Shown here piece by piece: positions 7,759-15,434 of a stretch of 41,352 bases of DNA. Numbering within the stretch: position 1 is the first letter of the stretch; every line of letters starts with the position of its first letter. Below the pieces are notes generated by a model, which did not search any database, was not told the origin of the DNA, and saw nothing but the letters and a program-made list of their open reading frames with translations. The stretch comes from Planctomycetota bacterium (GTDB lineage: Bacteria > Planctomycetota > Planctomycetia > Pirellulales > Pirellulaceae). The position numbers and the translations under genes are program-made. Location of the stretch: contig JAGWWZ010000018.1 of assembly GCA_018970165.1 (NCBI GenBank), positions 1 to 41,352 on the forward strand, in the 5' to 3' direction.

Positions 7759-9600
7759 TTACGACTCTTCTTCGGCAATGCGCCCGCGGCCAAAAGCGAA
7801 CTCGAACTCGCTGAGGGCTGGAATCAGCATCGCTGCAGTCGCGAAGCCATAAGAAATGGTGATCGTGCTAAAGACCGTTAGCTCTTGATCGCGCAGAATG
7901 AAACTGGTGATCGCGAAAAACGTAAGAAATGGCAGCAGGAACGCAGTCACAGTGATTGCTGGCGATGGATTGCGATAACCCAATGCAGCGTAAAGTCCGG
8001 TTCCGCCTCCCAGAATGATCATCAAAAAGGGAGCCAGTTGTCGTCCGAAGGAGCCGCGGAACATAAGCATGATCAACATGCACGTTGCAACGCCAAGAAA
8101 CAAGAAAAAGACTGTTCCGAGGCTCGTGCCAATCGCCATTCGACTCTGATAGTAGATCATGCCACAATGGATCCCAAGCATGACAACGAATACGTCCATT
8201 ACTAGCAGACTGATGCAGGTAAATACGAGATTCTCAGTTGTCAGCCCACCGCCCCACCAAAGATACAAGCACAAAACAATGGGGGCCAGGACCATTTCCT
8301 TGGCAACGTACAGCACACCGACGATCTTGCCGAATAAGAAAGATGGTGGGGTCACTTCCGTTACCAATAACAAGTCGAGCGCACCCCCATCGCGCTCGTT
8401 GGTGATCGAATTCACTGCGAGAGCGTTGATCATGATCAGCGATAATACAAACAGCGGCGCCAACAAGGAAACAGTGGTTGGGACCAATTGTTCCTCAAAA
8501 CCAGTGTTGCTCATCGCGGCGCCGGATTTCAGCGACTGATGCAAGCCGACAACGATCAAGGCGGCGAACAGGAGGTAGGCGATACGAATGAAGAGAACTT
8601 TGCGGCCGTAAGCCCAGGTGCACATCTCACGCCAGAGGATCGGGTTGTTCCACATCGGTCTCGGTTCGCGGCTCTTCCATGCCTTGACCACTCGCTCACC
8701 TGTCTGGGTCGTCTGGGTCGCGGCTACCGCAACAGAATCCAGAGGCTGCGACTCCTGAGTCGCTGATGGCTCCGTATCCCACTCTGCGACGACATTTCTT
8801 CTTTCTCGCGATGGGTTCCAAACTCGGAGTTGTCGGATGGATGTCAGCATCAAGGCTAATGCGAGCCATGCCATGAATACGCTTGCTAAGATGGCATTCC
8901 CGGAACCAAAGGGAATCGGGATGACCGCAGGTTGCGGAATCGGTTGACTGATGTCCCAAACCGATCTCAATGGGCTGATGATGGCGGCAATCGAGGGTGA
9001 GACTCCGGGTAGCCAGCCCGCTGCGATCAGTTCCCCCAAGGCCAACCACAACGCGATGATCAGTACCGTTACTGCGATCGATTGAAAAGTCTTCTCACGC
9101 CAAAAGGAAATCGTGGCACCGAGTGAACAACTCGCAAGCAGAGTACATGCAGTGACGACGGTACACGCCAGCGCTTGCTCGACCGACACCCCGCCGAGCA
9201 AGGGCATTAAAAAGATAATCGGAGCAGAGGAGAGGAACGCGTTCATCGTCCACAGTAGCCCCGCACCGATTTTGCCCAATACGACCTGAGAGTCGCTCAA
9301 GGAAGTCATGAGCAACAGCGTCAGTGTTTGCTTGTCCTTTTCGTAACTGACCGCCGAACAACCGGCCAACGCGGCCATGAACAACAACACAATCATCTGG
9401 AAAGGGGCCAACAGTTGAAAGATCAACACGCCGAATCGGGCCAAGTCCCCCGCGTTTTGAACCGGTTGAACTCCCGCGAGGAGTAGCCAAGTGGTGCATA
9501 TGATCGCGAAAAGCATGACGAGAAATACCACCCGAGCCACAAAATGCTTCGGTCGCCGAGGCAGGGTTGCGAGTTCACGTTGAAAAATGGGGCCTAACAT
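7759..9600 (-). CDS. ABC-2 type transporter permease, tandem double-length
   Basis: This protein of 613 residues consists of two similar membrane halves. Each starts with a short cytoplasmic stretch (GPIFQRELATLPRR at the N terminus, NPILWREMCTWAYGRK in the middle), followed by about six hydrophobic segments. Each half has the ABC-2 loop motif, seen as YEKDKQTLTLLLMTSLSDSQVVLGK and NERDGGALDLLLVTEVTPPSFLFGK (only parts quoted here are diagnostic). The halves are joined by a polar linker rich in Q, S and T. The start at 9600 is chosen because homology begins with MLGPIFQRE; an open frame extends 55 codons upstream without family character. No ABC ATPase gene is adjacent. It most resembles planctomycete ABC permeases related to NatB/GldF. 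Its cargo is unknown. Confidence 0.85.
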   Translation of the reverse strand: MLGPIFQRELATLPRRPKHFVARVVFLVMLFAIICTTWLLLAGVQPVQNAGDLARFGVLIFQLLAPFQMIVLLFMAALAGCSAVSYEKDKQTLTLLLMTSLSDSQVVLGKIGAGLLWTMNAFLSSAPIIFLMPLLGGVSVEQALACTVVTACTLLASCSLGATISFWREKTFQSIAVTVLIIALWLALGELIAAGWLPGVSPSIAAIISPLRSVWDISQPIPQPAVIPIPFGSGNAILASVFMAWLALALMLTSIRQLRVWNPSRERRNVVAEWDTEPSATQESQPLDSVAVAATQTTQTGERVVKAWKSREPRPMWNNPILWREMCTWAYGRKVLFIRIAYLLFAALIVVGLHQSLKSGAAMSNTGFEEQLVPTTVSLLAPLFVLSLIMINALAVNSITNERDGGALDLLLVTEVTPPSFLFGKIVGVLYVAKEMVLAPIVLCLYLWWGGGLTTENLVFTCISLLVMDVFVVMLGIHCGMIYYQSRMAIGTSLGTVFFLFLGVATCMLIMLMFRGSFGRQLAPFLMIILGGGTGLYAALGYRNPSPAITVTAFLLPFLTFFAITSFILRDQELTVFSTITISYGFATAAMLIPALSEFEFAFGRGRIAEEES

Positions 9601-9921
9601 GAGCACCGAAATTGGAAAAGGCCGGGAGCGATCATCGACAAGCAGGAAACTTCTACTGTAATTGGGATAGCATTCGTTTTGCATCCAGTAGCGGTTCAAC
9701 CACGCAAACGTGTTTGTAACCGCGAGGCAATCCTTTCCGCAAGGTCCGGTAAACTGCCCGTCCACCTTCAGTCAAACCGTAAAAGTTTACCCATAATCGC
9801 CACCCCAAGGCCACATTTGCTGATGATGACGCCTGGGAGGTGACGAACAGAACTTTGGCGGCAGAACTATCGGAACAGGGGGCGTCCCCTTTCCTCTTGA
9901 ATGCAGAACGAAAGGGATCCC
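9601..9921. other. 321-bp divergent intergenic region
   Basis: The region separates the minus-strand ABC-2 permease from the plus-strand ExeA-like ATPase and must hold both promoters. The only structure noted is a five-base hairpin at 9877-9890 (AGGGG, loop GCGT, CCCCT), just before the ATPase gene. No supportable small gene or RNA was found. Confidence 0.4.
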
Positions 9922-10770
9922 ATGAGCTACCTCACTTACTGGCGTTTGAGCCGCTCACCTTTCTCTCCCGGTCATCCGACCGTGGATTACTTCGTCTCGG
10001 GCTCCATCGGCGATGCTATGACTCGCGTCGAGTTCTTGGTGCAGCATAATCGGCGGTTGGGACTTTTGTTCGGTCCTCATGGGGTCGGAAAAAGCTCCTT
10101 TATTCGCTACTTTATTGGCAGGAGTTCCCGATTTCCGAAACATCTTCCAGGGTTGGTCGATATGGCTGGCACAACCCCGGATTTGCTTGCCAGACGTTTT
10201 CGCGATGCTCTCTGGGGCGACCCCGGTCTCGATCGATTTGTTCAAGACGCATCTCTCGGCCGAACACTCCAAGAGATTGATGAACTGATCGTCGCCAACA
10301 ACGCAGTCGGCAGGCAGCCGATCCTGTTTGTTGATAACGCCGATGAGGTTGGCGAGGATGTCTTTCAAACCCTGGGAATCATCCTGCGAAGACCGGGGAA
10401 TTGGTCTGCCCTGCTGGCTGTCGATGAGTCTCTGCTAGTTGAAATTCCTCGAAGGATTTTAGAGGAATGCGACGTCCGAGTTGACCTACCGGCATGGGAT
10501 CTGGGTCTGACCGCGGAATACATCGAAACACAAATAGCTAACCTCGGCAATCGGGATGACATTTTCTCTGCCCAAGGGATCACTCGGATCCATGAACTGG
10601 GGGAGGGAATACCCAAACGGATGTTTCAATTGGCGGAAATTGCCTTGGCTGTGGGTGCAGAACGGCGCGTCGAATCGATCGATGCCGAACTGATCGATCT
10701 GGTTTGCGAAGATTTTTCCTTTGGAATTCTTTCCCAAGGGCCCTCCTTCCCCGAGTTCGCAAACCGCTGA
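9922..10770 (+). CDS. ExeA/GspA-like AAA ATPase
   Basis: The 282-residue protein begins with the typical short helix (YLTYWRLSRSPF), like the YxxFGLxxxPF start of ExeA-type ATPases. It then shows Walker A GPHGVGKSS at 51-59 and Walker B ILFVDNADE at 134-142, with a C-terminal helical lid region. ExeA-type proteins of the AAA_22/AAA_16 group assist type II secretion secretin assembly, MSHA pili or transposition (TnsC-like). Here there is no peptidoglycan-binding domain and no secretin, pilin or transposase gene beside it, so the role stays open. The ATG at 9922 is preferred over the one at 9901 because AAGGGA precedes it at 9912-9917. It stands alone, 210 bases before the DUF2203 gene. Confidence 0.8.
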   Translation: MSYLTYWRLSRSPFSPGHPTVDYFVSGSIGDAMTRVEFLVQHNRRLGLLFGPHGVGKSSFIRYFIGRSSRFPKHLPGLVDMAGTTPDLLARRFRDALWGDPGLDRFVQDASLGRTLQEIDELIVANNAVGRQPILFVDNADEVGEDVFQTLGIILRRPGNWSALLAVDESLLVEIPRRILEECDVRVDLPAWDLGLTAEYIETQIANLGNRDDIFSAQGITRIHELGEGIPKRMFQLAEIALAVGAERRVESIDAELIDLVCEDFSFGILSQGPSFPEFANR

Positions 10771-10980
10771 AACCTGCAAAAAACTATGAGAACTTGGGGA
10801 ATTCCGAGTCCGAACCCAAGGTCGCGGTTGAAGGTGTTCATATTCGAGTAAGAATACTATTAGGAGACCTGAAGGAACGAATTTCTGCGAAGGATATCCC
10901 AGGAAAGTGAACTTTTCGAAAGCTCAAGTTGTCGGTATCGTCAGGCAGTCAAATCCTTACTTCAACCGCACCCGAAGTCG

Positions 10981-11424
10981 ATGTCACCCTACAGCAGTCC
11001 GCAAACGGTGTTCTCGATCGAGCAAGCACGCTCGATGCTTCCGCTGTTGCGCCTGATCGTCGCTGATATATCCCTATCGCATCGCGAACTAACCGAGCGT
11101 CGTTCGAATCTGCGACGCATGCTCCGCAATCACCAAGGCAAGTCCCGTTTCCAGGTCTACGATCAAGAGATTATTTCGATCCAGAATGATCTAAAGGAAG
11201 ACGCAGCCAATTTGGACCAGTACATCAGCGAGTTGGAACGGCTCGGTGTGATTCTCCGGTCTGCCCATGACGGGATCGTCGATTTTCCAACTGTGATCGA
11301 CGAACAGCCTGCATTTTTTACCTGGCAGATGGAGCAAGCCGACGTCACCGATTTCCATTGGGCCAACGAATCGACGGCCGATCGGCGTCCTTTAGAAGCG
11401 GGCGCGACGTCCCGAGGCTGTTGA
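10981..11424 (+). CDS. DUF2203 domain-containing protein
   Basis: The 147-residue cytoplasmic protein matches DUF2203. It starts with FSIEQARSMLPLLRLIVADI, has a helical charged centre with LDQYISELERLGV near residues 78-90, and ends with the conserved DFPTVID and FFTWQMEQADVTDFHW blocks (about residues 101-124). No catalytic residues are recognised and the family has no established function. It opens a run of six plus-strand genes (to 14363), although the 68 bases to the next gene could contain a separate promoter. Length is normal for the family. Confidence 0.82.
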   Translation: MSPYSSPQTVFSIEQARSMLPLLRLIVADISLSHRELTERRSNLRRMLRNHQGKSRFQVYDQEIISIQNDLKEDAANLDQYISELERLGVILRSAHDGIVDFPTVIDEQPAFFTWQMEQADVTDFHWANESTADRRPLEAGATSRGC

Positions 11425-11492
11425 GGTTGAGGTTGCATCATGGCAGATTCTGCTCATCTCAGGTTCACCGAGTCTGAGTATAGTTCCCGGGT

Positions 11493-11918
11493 ATGACACA
11501 ACCCTCCGAACCCGATCTTTCGATCCGAGAACTCCAGGCCTCCGTCGATGCTTGGATCCGCGATGTTGGAGTCCGATATTTCTCGGAGATGACCAACTTG
11601 GCCATTCTCATGGAAGAAGTCGGCGAGCTAGCTCGTATTTTCGCCCGAAGTTTTGGGGATCAGAGCTTTAAAAACGACGAAGCCTCCTACAATCTTCCTG
11701 ACGAGTTGGCGGACATCCTGTTTGTGATCGTCTGCCTTGCCAATCAAACCGGTGTCGATCTCCAAGCTGCCATCGAAGCGAATCTGGCAAAGAAAACTCG
11801 TCGCGATGCTGAGCGTCATCGCAACAATCCAAAATTGAAGGCAACCGATTCCAAGGCGCTCGACGAACCGCAACCAAAGGCATTGCCTACGGAACCCAAA
11901 CAGCCCCAAGGGAACTGA
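11493..11918 (+). CDS. MazG-like nucleotide pyrophosphohydrolase
   Basis: The 141-residue protein belongs to the all-alpha NTP pyrophosphohydrolase fold (MazG/YpjD type). It shows the metal-binding ExxE at residues 42-45 (in EEVGE) and the ExxD at 71-74 (in DELAD), followed by the helix DILFVIVCLANQTGVDL. Such enzymes release pyrophosphate from nucleoside triphosphates, often to clear abnormal nucleotides. The C-terminal 25 residues are a polar tail rich in proline and lysine. The QueD-like gene starts five bases after the stop codon, so the two are likely cotranscribed. The actual nucleotide substrate cannot be predicted. Confidence 0.88.
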   Translation: MTQPSEPDLSIRELQASVDAWIRDVGVRYFSEMTNLAILMEEVGELARIFARSFGDQSFKNDEASYNLPDELADILFVIVCLANQTGVDLQAAIEANLAKKTRRDAERHRNNPKLKATDSKALDEPQPKALPTEPKQPQGN

Positions 11919-11922
11919 CGAT

Positions 11923-12402
11923 ATGAACCTAACGATCATGCGCCGCATCAAATTTTGTGCTGGCCATCGTTTGTACAAACATGGCGGAAAATGCGAAAAC
12001 TTCCACGGTCACAATTACGTAGCCGACTTTTTTGTATCCGGAGATTCGCAGGATTCGGTCGGACGAGTTATGGACTTTGCCGATCTGAAAGCCCGTTGCA
12101 AGGGATGGCTCGATGCCCATTGGGACCACAGTTTCCTCGTCAACTCCCAAGACGAGAACGCGATCAACGCTTTGAGAATGGTGGAGCCGTGCCGACTTTA
12201 CATCCTCCCGTACAACCCAACGGCCGAGAACATGGCCCGATACCTGCTCGAAGAGGTCTGCCCCAAGTTGCTCGAAGGGACTGGAGGGGTTGCGACCCGA
12301 GTGAGAATTTGGGAAACCGATGAATCGTATGCCGAGGCAGCCGTTGATTTGAACTCGGGGTTAACGGTCTCTTCCTACGACATCGCCTCTTCGGAAGACT
12401 GA
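11923..12402 (+). CDS. queD: 6-carboxytetrahydropterin synthase / 6-pyruvoyltetrahydropterin synthase family
   Basis: The 159-residue protein has the T-fold family motifs. The zinc ligands are His15 (FCAGH), His28 and His30 in CENFHGH (24-30). The probable catalytic cysteine is Cys24, with the Asp68-His69 pair in WDHSFL, the pterin-anchoring Glu131 in WET and the PTAENMA stretch at 99-105. The CxxxHGH spacing is that of QueD (6-carboxy-5,6,7,8-tetrahydropterin synthase, the second step of queuosine synthesis) rather than the longer spacing of animal-type PTPS. No queC, queE or folE gene is in the window. A role in tetrahydropterin synthesis, matching the pterin dehydratase 7 kb upstream, is therefore also possible. 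Confidence 0.85.
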   Translation: MNLTIMRRIKFCAGHRLYKHGGKCENFHGHNYVADFFVSGDSQDSVGRVMDFADLKARCKGWLDAHWDHSFLVNSQDENAINALRMVEPCRLYILPYNPTAENMARYLLEEVCPKLLEGTGGVATRVRIWETDESYAEAAVDLNSGLTVSSYDIASSED

Positions 12403-12448
12403 CCCGTATCTCTCCTCGGGACGAGTCGCTCTCGCGATTCGATCGACC

Positions 12449-12796
12449 ATGAAAATGCTGATGGCGGTGATCCAGCCAGGAAAACTGCAAGCCGTTCGCG
12501 AGGCACTTCGAGGAATCGGAGTGACTCGCATGACCGTCTTGGATGCCGAAGGTTACGGTCGTCAGCGAGGTCACTCCGCGCTGTACCACGGAGTCGAGTA
12601 TCGCATCGACCTGCTGCGCAAAGTGATGCTCGAGATCTGCGTCAACGATGATTTTCTCGAAAAGACCATCGACGTTCTCAGTTCGATCGCTAAGTCAGGG
12701 GCTGAAGGAAGTATCGGCGACGGTAAAATCTTCATTCTCCCCGCAGAGGAAGTCATCAATATGGACGGCGATATTCGAGGGCCAAGCGCAGTATGA
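12449..12796 (+). CDS. P-II family nitrogen regulatory protein, divergent C terminus
   Basis: The 115-residue protein follows the GlnB pattern from the first residue. The T-loop keeps Gln39 (GRQ), Tyr46, Tyr51 (the uridylylation site in E. coli GlnB), Asp54 and Lys58, so 2-oxoglutarate sensing is conceivable. The GDGKIF motif is at 90-95, three residues later than in E. coli. After it, the VIRIRTGE-like segment that supplies the ATP-binding arginines 101 and 103 is replaced by VINMDGDIRG, so both arginines appear lost or displaced. PII proteins regulate nitrogen enzymes and transporters by binding them. No amtB, glnA or glnD is nearby; the next gene instead overlaps by four bases (ATGA) and encodes a receiver-like protein. 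Confidence 0.88.
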   Translation: MKMLMAVIQPGKLQAVREALRGIGVTRMTVLDAEGYGRQRGHSALYHGVEYRIDLLRKVMLEICVNDDFLEKTIDVLSSIAKSGAEGSIGDGKIFILPAEEVINMDGDIRGPSAV

Positions 12797-13158
12797 CCAT
12801 CGTCTTGTTTACCAACGATCTTATGTTCCAGTCTCGAATTGCTGCAGCCGTACGAAACGCGGGGGGCGAATTGATGGTTGCCCGCAGTTTGGAATCGCTC
12901 CCAAGTCGATTGGCCGATCGCGAGCCATTGATGATCGTTTTTGATCTATCGTTCGCAGGGATCGATCTGCCGGCAACGACCGCTGCGATGCGAGAGCGAT
13001 TTCCTGATGCCAAGCAACTGGCCTACGGTCCACACGTGGATGTCGAACGATTGCAGCAGGCGACAGTACTCGGAATCGATGAGGTTCTCACTCGCGGCCA
13101 GTTCGACCGTGACATGACGACAATCTTTTCGAACATCACTCCGCGCCCATCCACGTAA
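12793..13158 (+). CDS. Degenerate response-regulator receiver-like protein
   Basis: The 121 residues have the length and alternating pattern of a CheY-type receiver: a beta strand TIVLFTND at 2-9, a strand MIVFDLS at 47-53 with Asp51 at the phosphoacceptor position, and a last strand DEVLTRGQF. However, the usual Thr/Ser after strand four is a Gly in LAYGP, and the invariant Lys after strand five is Arg101, so normal phosphorelay chemistry is doubtful. No output domain is present. The start overlaps the PII stop by four bases (12793-12796), which implies coupled translation and perhaps a physical partnership. The family assignment rests on fold-level resemblance only. Confidence 0.6.
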   Translation: MTIVLFTNDLMFQSRIAAAVRNAGGELMVARSLESLPSRLADREPLMIVFDLSFAGIDLPATTAAMRERFPDAKQLAYGPHVDVERLQQATVLGIDEVLTRGQFDRDMTTIFSNITPRPST

Positions 13159-13172
13159 CTCGGCTGATCGGC

Positions 13173-14363
13173 ATGCAGGCAAGTTCTTCTATTCAACAGC
13201 ACGATTCGGTCATGATGGCGCTCGGCAACGCGATCCAGGAGGCTCGCGATCAACTCGATGGGGAACCCCAGTTCCTCACAGTCTTCGTTCATGGGTCCGA
13301 CGGAGACGATCGTGCGGGAGCGCTCCTCGACAATGTCCGACGCTCTTGTCCCAAGGCGAACGTGTTTGGCGGAGTCGCCGATAGTTTGATCGGTATGGGG
13401 CGAGAGATCGAGAACCGGGCCAGTGCGAGCGTATTGATGATTCGCGGGTTGTCCGAACTCCCTCGCGGCTTCCACATGGAGTGCGAGAAAACTCCGGATG
13501 GATGGAGCGTCTTTGGAATCGATGACGATGTGCATCGCAACGCAAGAGCTTGCGATGGATTGCTCACTGTTGCTTGTCCTCAAACCTTTTCCGCGGACAT
13601 GCTGTACGAATCCTTGCAGGACATGGCATCCGACAGGGAGAACCCTGTGCCGGTTTTCGGAGGCAATCTCAGCCATACGCCGTGGTCGAAGCCCACGACG
13701 ATGTTCCTCAACGAACAGACGTATCGACATGGTGCGATCGCTTTGATCATGCCTCCAGAGTTACGATGGTCAACTCTGGTCAGTCAAGGCTGTCGGCCGA
13801 TTGGCGAACCGATGCTGATCACGGAGATGGAGGGACATTCGATCCTGAGCCTCGGGGGTAAGCCTGCGCTCGATCGATTGCGTCAAACGTTTCAACAACT
13901 GCCAACGCATGAACAGGCCATGGCGATGCGATTGTTGCTTATCGGGCACGCGATCTCGGAGTACTCCGAATCTTTCTCACACGGCGAATTCTTGATCCGC
14001 AACATCACCAGCATCGATCAGGATTCGAAGTCGATTTCGGTCGCAGGTCGATTTCAAGTTGGCCAAACCGTTCGCTTTCATCTACGCGATGCAGATGCCG
14101 CCGATGGTGATTTGAAGCAATTGATGGCGATGGCTGCGAAAAGTGATATGCAACCCAAGGCTGGAATGTTATTCAGTTGCAATGGCCGAGGTTCAAACAT
14201 GTTTCCAACCGCCAACCACGATGCCTCTATCGTCGAACAGTATTTCCCGAAAATGCCGTGCACGGGTTTTTTTGCGGCAGGTGAGTTTGGGCCGGTGAAT
14301 CATCACAACTTGGTTCACGGCTTCACTGCGGTTGCTGCATTCCTCAGCGAAACAAGCAGATGA
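13173..14363 (+). CDS. FIST N/FIST C domain protein
   Basis: The 396-residue soluble protein has both FIST halves. The N part carries AGALLDNVRRSCPKANVFGG near residues 48-67, and a FIST_C motif lies at about 332-348 (LFSCNGRGSNMF followed by HDA), as does the GFFAAGEFGPVN block near the end. FIST domains are found in signal transduction proteins and are thought to sense small ligands such as amino acids, although no ligand is known for this one. No kinase, GGDEF or methyl-accepting domain is fused to it. It starts 14 bases after the receiver-like gene, so PII, receiver and FIST probably share a transcript that ends at the hairpin downstream. Confidence 0.88.
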   Translation: MQASSSIQQHDSVMMALGNAIQEARDQLDGEPQFLTVFVHGSDGDDRAGALLDNVRRSCPKANVFGGVADSLIGMGREIENRASASVLMIRGLSELPRGFHMECEKTPDGWSVFGIDDDVHRNARACDGLLTVACPQTFSADMLYESLQDMASDRENPVPVFGGNLSHTPWSKPTTMFLNEQTYRHGAIALIMPPELRWSTLVSQGCRPIGEPMLITEMEGHSILSLGGKPALDRLRQTFQQLPTHEQAMAMRLLLIGHAISEYSESFSHGEFLIRNITSIDQDSKSISVAGRFQVGQTVRFHLRDADAADGDLKQLMAMAAKSDMQPKAGMLFSCNGRGSNMFPTANHDASIVEQYFPKMPCTGFFAAGEFGPVNHHNLVHGFTAVAAFLSETSR

Positions 14364-14370
14364 TTTCACT

Positions 14371-14434
14371 GACGGCTGTTTGCTACGGATGCGTCTTTGC
14401 TTTGGCTATCGTCGTTTAGACAGCCGTTTTGTTT
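14371..14434 (+). terminator. Probable terminator after the FIST gene
   Basis: ACGGCTGT (14372-14379) is matched by ACAGCCGT (14420-14427), followed by TTTTGTTT. The loop of 40 bases is long for an intrinsic terminator, but the T-rich tail and the position between convergent genes support the call. Confidence 0.45.
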
Positions 14435-15434
14435 AAGCTGCAAAGAGAGCACAGACGCGAATATGGTGATCGTAATGCGCTGTGACGACCAATCCACTTG
14501 CAAGATTCGCGTCCATGTCGCGGGCTAGGCTTGGCAATCCGAAGCGATGCAGTTCCTTCTCCTGATCTTTTCCATAGTACAACAGAATCCCACCCGAAGA
14601 TCCACCGGACACTGCGGCCGCGACATCCCCTGGTAAGCAACACGTTCGGTAAAGAAGGCCACCGGGGATTCCATCCGACACATGGGACTTGAGCAACGCT
14701 CCGTCGCTCCAGCCGAAGCGGAGCAACAAGGGTTCGTGCACCGCGCCGAACGGATTGCTTCCCTTGTGAGTTCCTGCGGCAATCAGTTCCGTCCCTGCCG
14801 AGTTAATCGCCATCGTTCGGACGCCGCCGAATTCTGCTGCCTGCCCTTTGTTGGGTGAATAGAGTGTTGAACCATCGAGCGTACGAACAAGAGAACGGTC
14901 CGATAGATTCCAAACATGAATCTTGCCGAGCAAATCGCCCGTCGCAAGATGAACTCCATCGGGATGAAACGCCGCGCTGTAGATGTGTCGTTCATGAGCT
15001 GGCCACTCTGCGATTTTCTCGCCCGTCTCAATGCTCCATAGACGGATCATGCAGTCGTTGCCTACGGACACGAGCGTTTTACCATCGCTTGATCGCTCGA
15101 CTCCGCGAATCCAACCGGAGTGGGCTTCGATGACACGAATCGGTTTGGGTTCGCCGTCGAGTATCGGCCACCAAATCAATTTCCCCTCGCAACCTCCGCT
15201 GATCAGCATGGATCCATCGGCCGAATAAGTCAGGGTATGAACCCAGCTTTCATGGCCCTTGAGAACGGTTCGCTCTCCGGCGGGGATAGCCCATCGTTGA
15301 ATCGAAAAATCTTGGGCAGTGGAAACGCACTGAGCACCGGTGGGAGAGATACGACATGCAATCAAAGGCGAGTCGTGCTTCCATTGATATGCAACACGCG
15401 TCTTCTGAATATCGAGTTCGACCGGCGTTGCCAT
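14433..15434 (-). CDS. WD40 repeat protein
   Basis: The 333-residue protein contains about six recognisable WD40 blades, for example WVHTLTYSADGSMLISGG, GWIRGVERSSDGKTLVSVG ending in IRLWSIETG, and HIYSAAFHPDGVHLATGD ending in IHVWNL. It has no signal peptide, so it is predicted cytoplasmic, and is probably a beta-propeller scaffold. The start at 15434 is preferred because its ATG shares one base with the stop of the DUF1501 gene (TAATG); an in-frame start at 15452 would add six residues. It is the last gene of the operon that begins at 19733. A cytoplasmic propeller following two exported proteins is common in planctomycetes, but its partner is unknown. Confidence 0.9.
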   Translation of the reverse strand: MATPVELDIQKTRVAYQWKHDSPLIACRISPTGAQCVSTAQDFSIQRWAIPAGERTVLKGHESWVHTLTYSADGSMLISGGCEGKLIWWPILDGEPKPIRVIEAHSGWIRGVERSSDGKTLVSVGNDCMIRLWSIETGEKIAEWPAHERHIYSAAFHPDGVHLATGDLLGKIHVWNLSDRSLVRTLDGSTLYSPNKGQAAEFGGVRTMAINSAGTELIAAGTHKGSNPFGAVHEPLLLRFGWSDGALLKSHVSDGIPGGLLYRTCCLPGDVAAAVSGGSSGGILLYYGKDQEKELHRFGLPSLARDMDANLASGLVVTAHYDHHIRVCALFAA

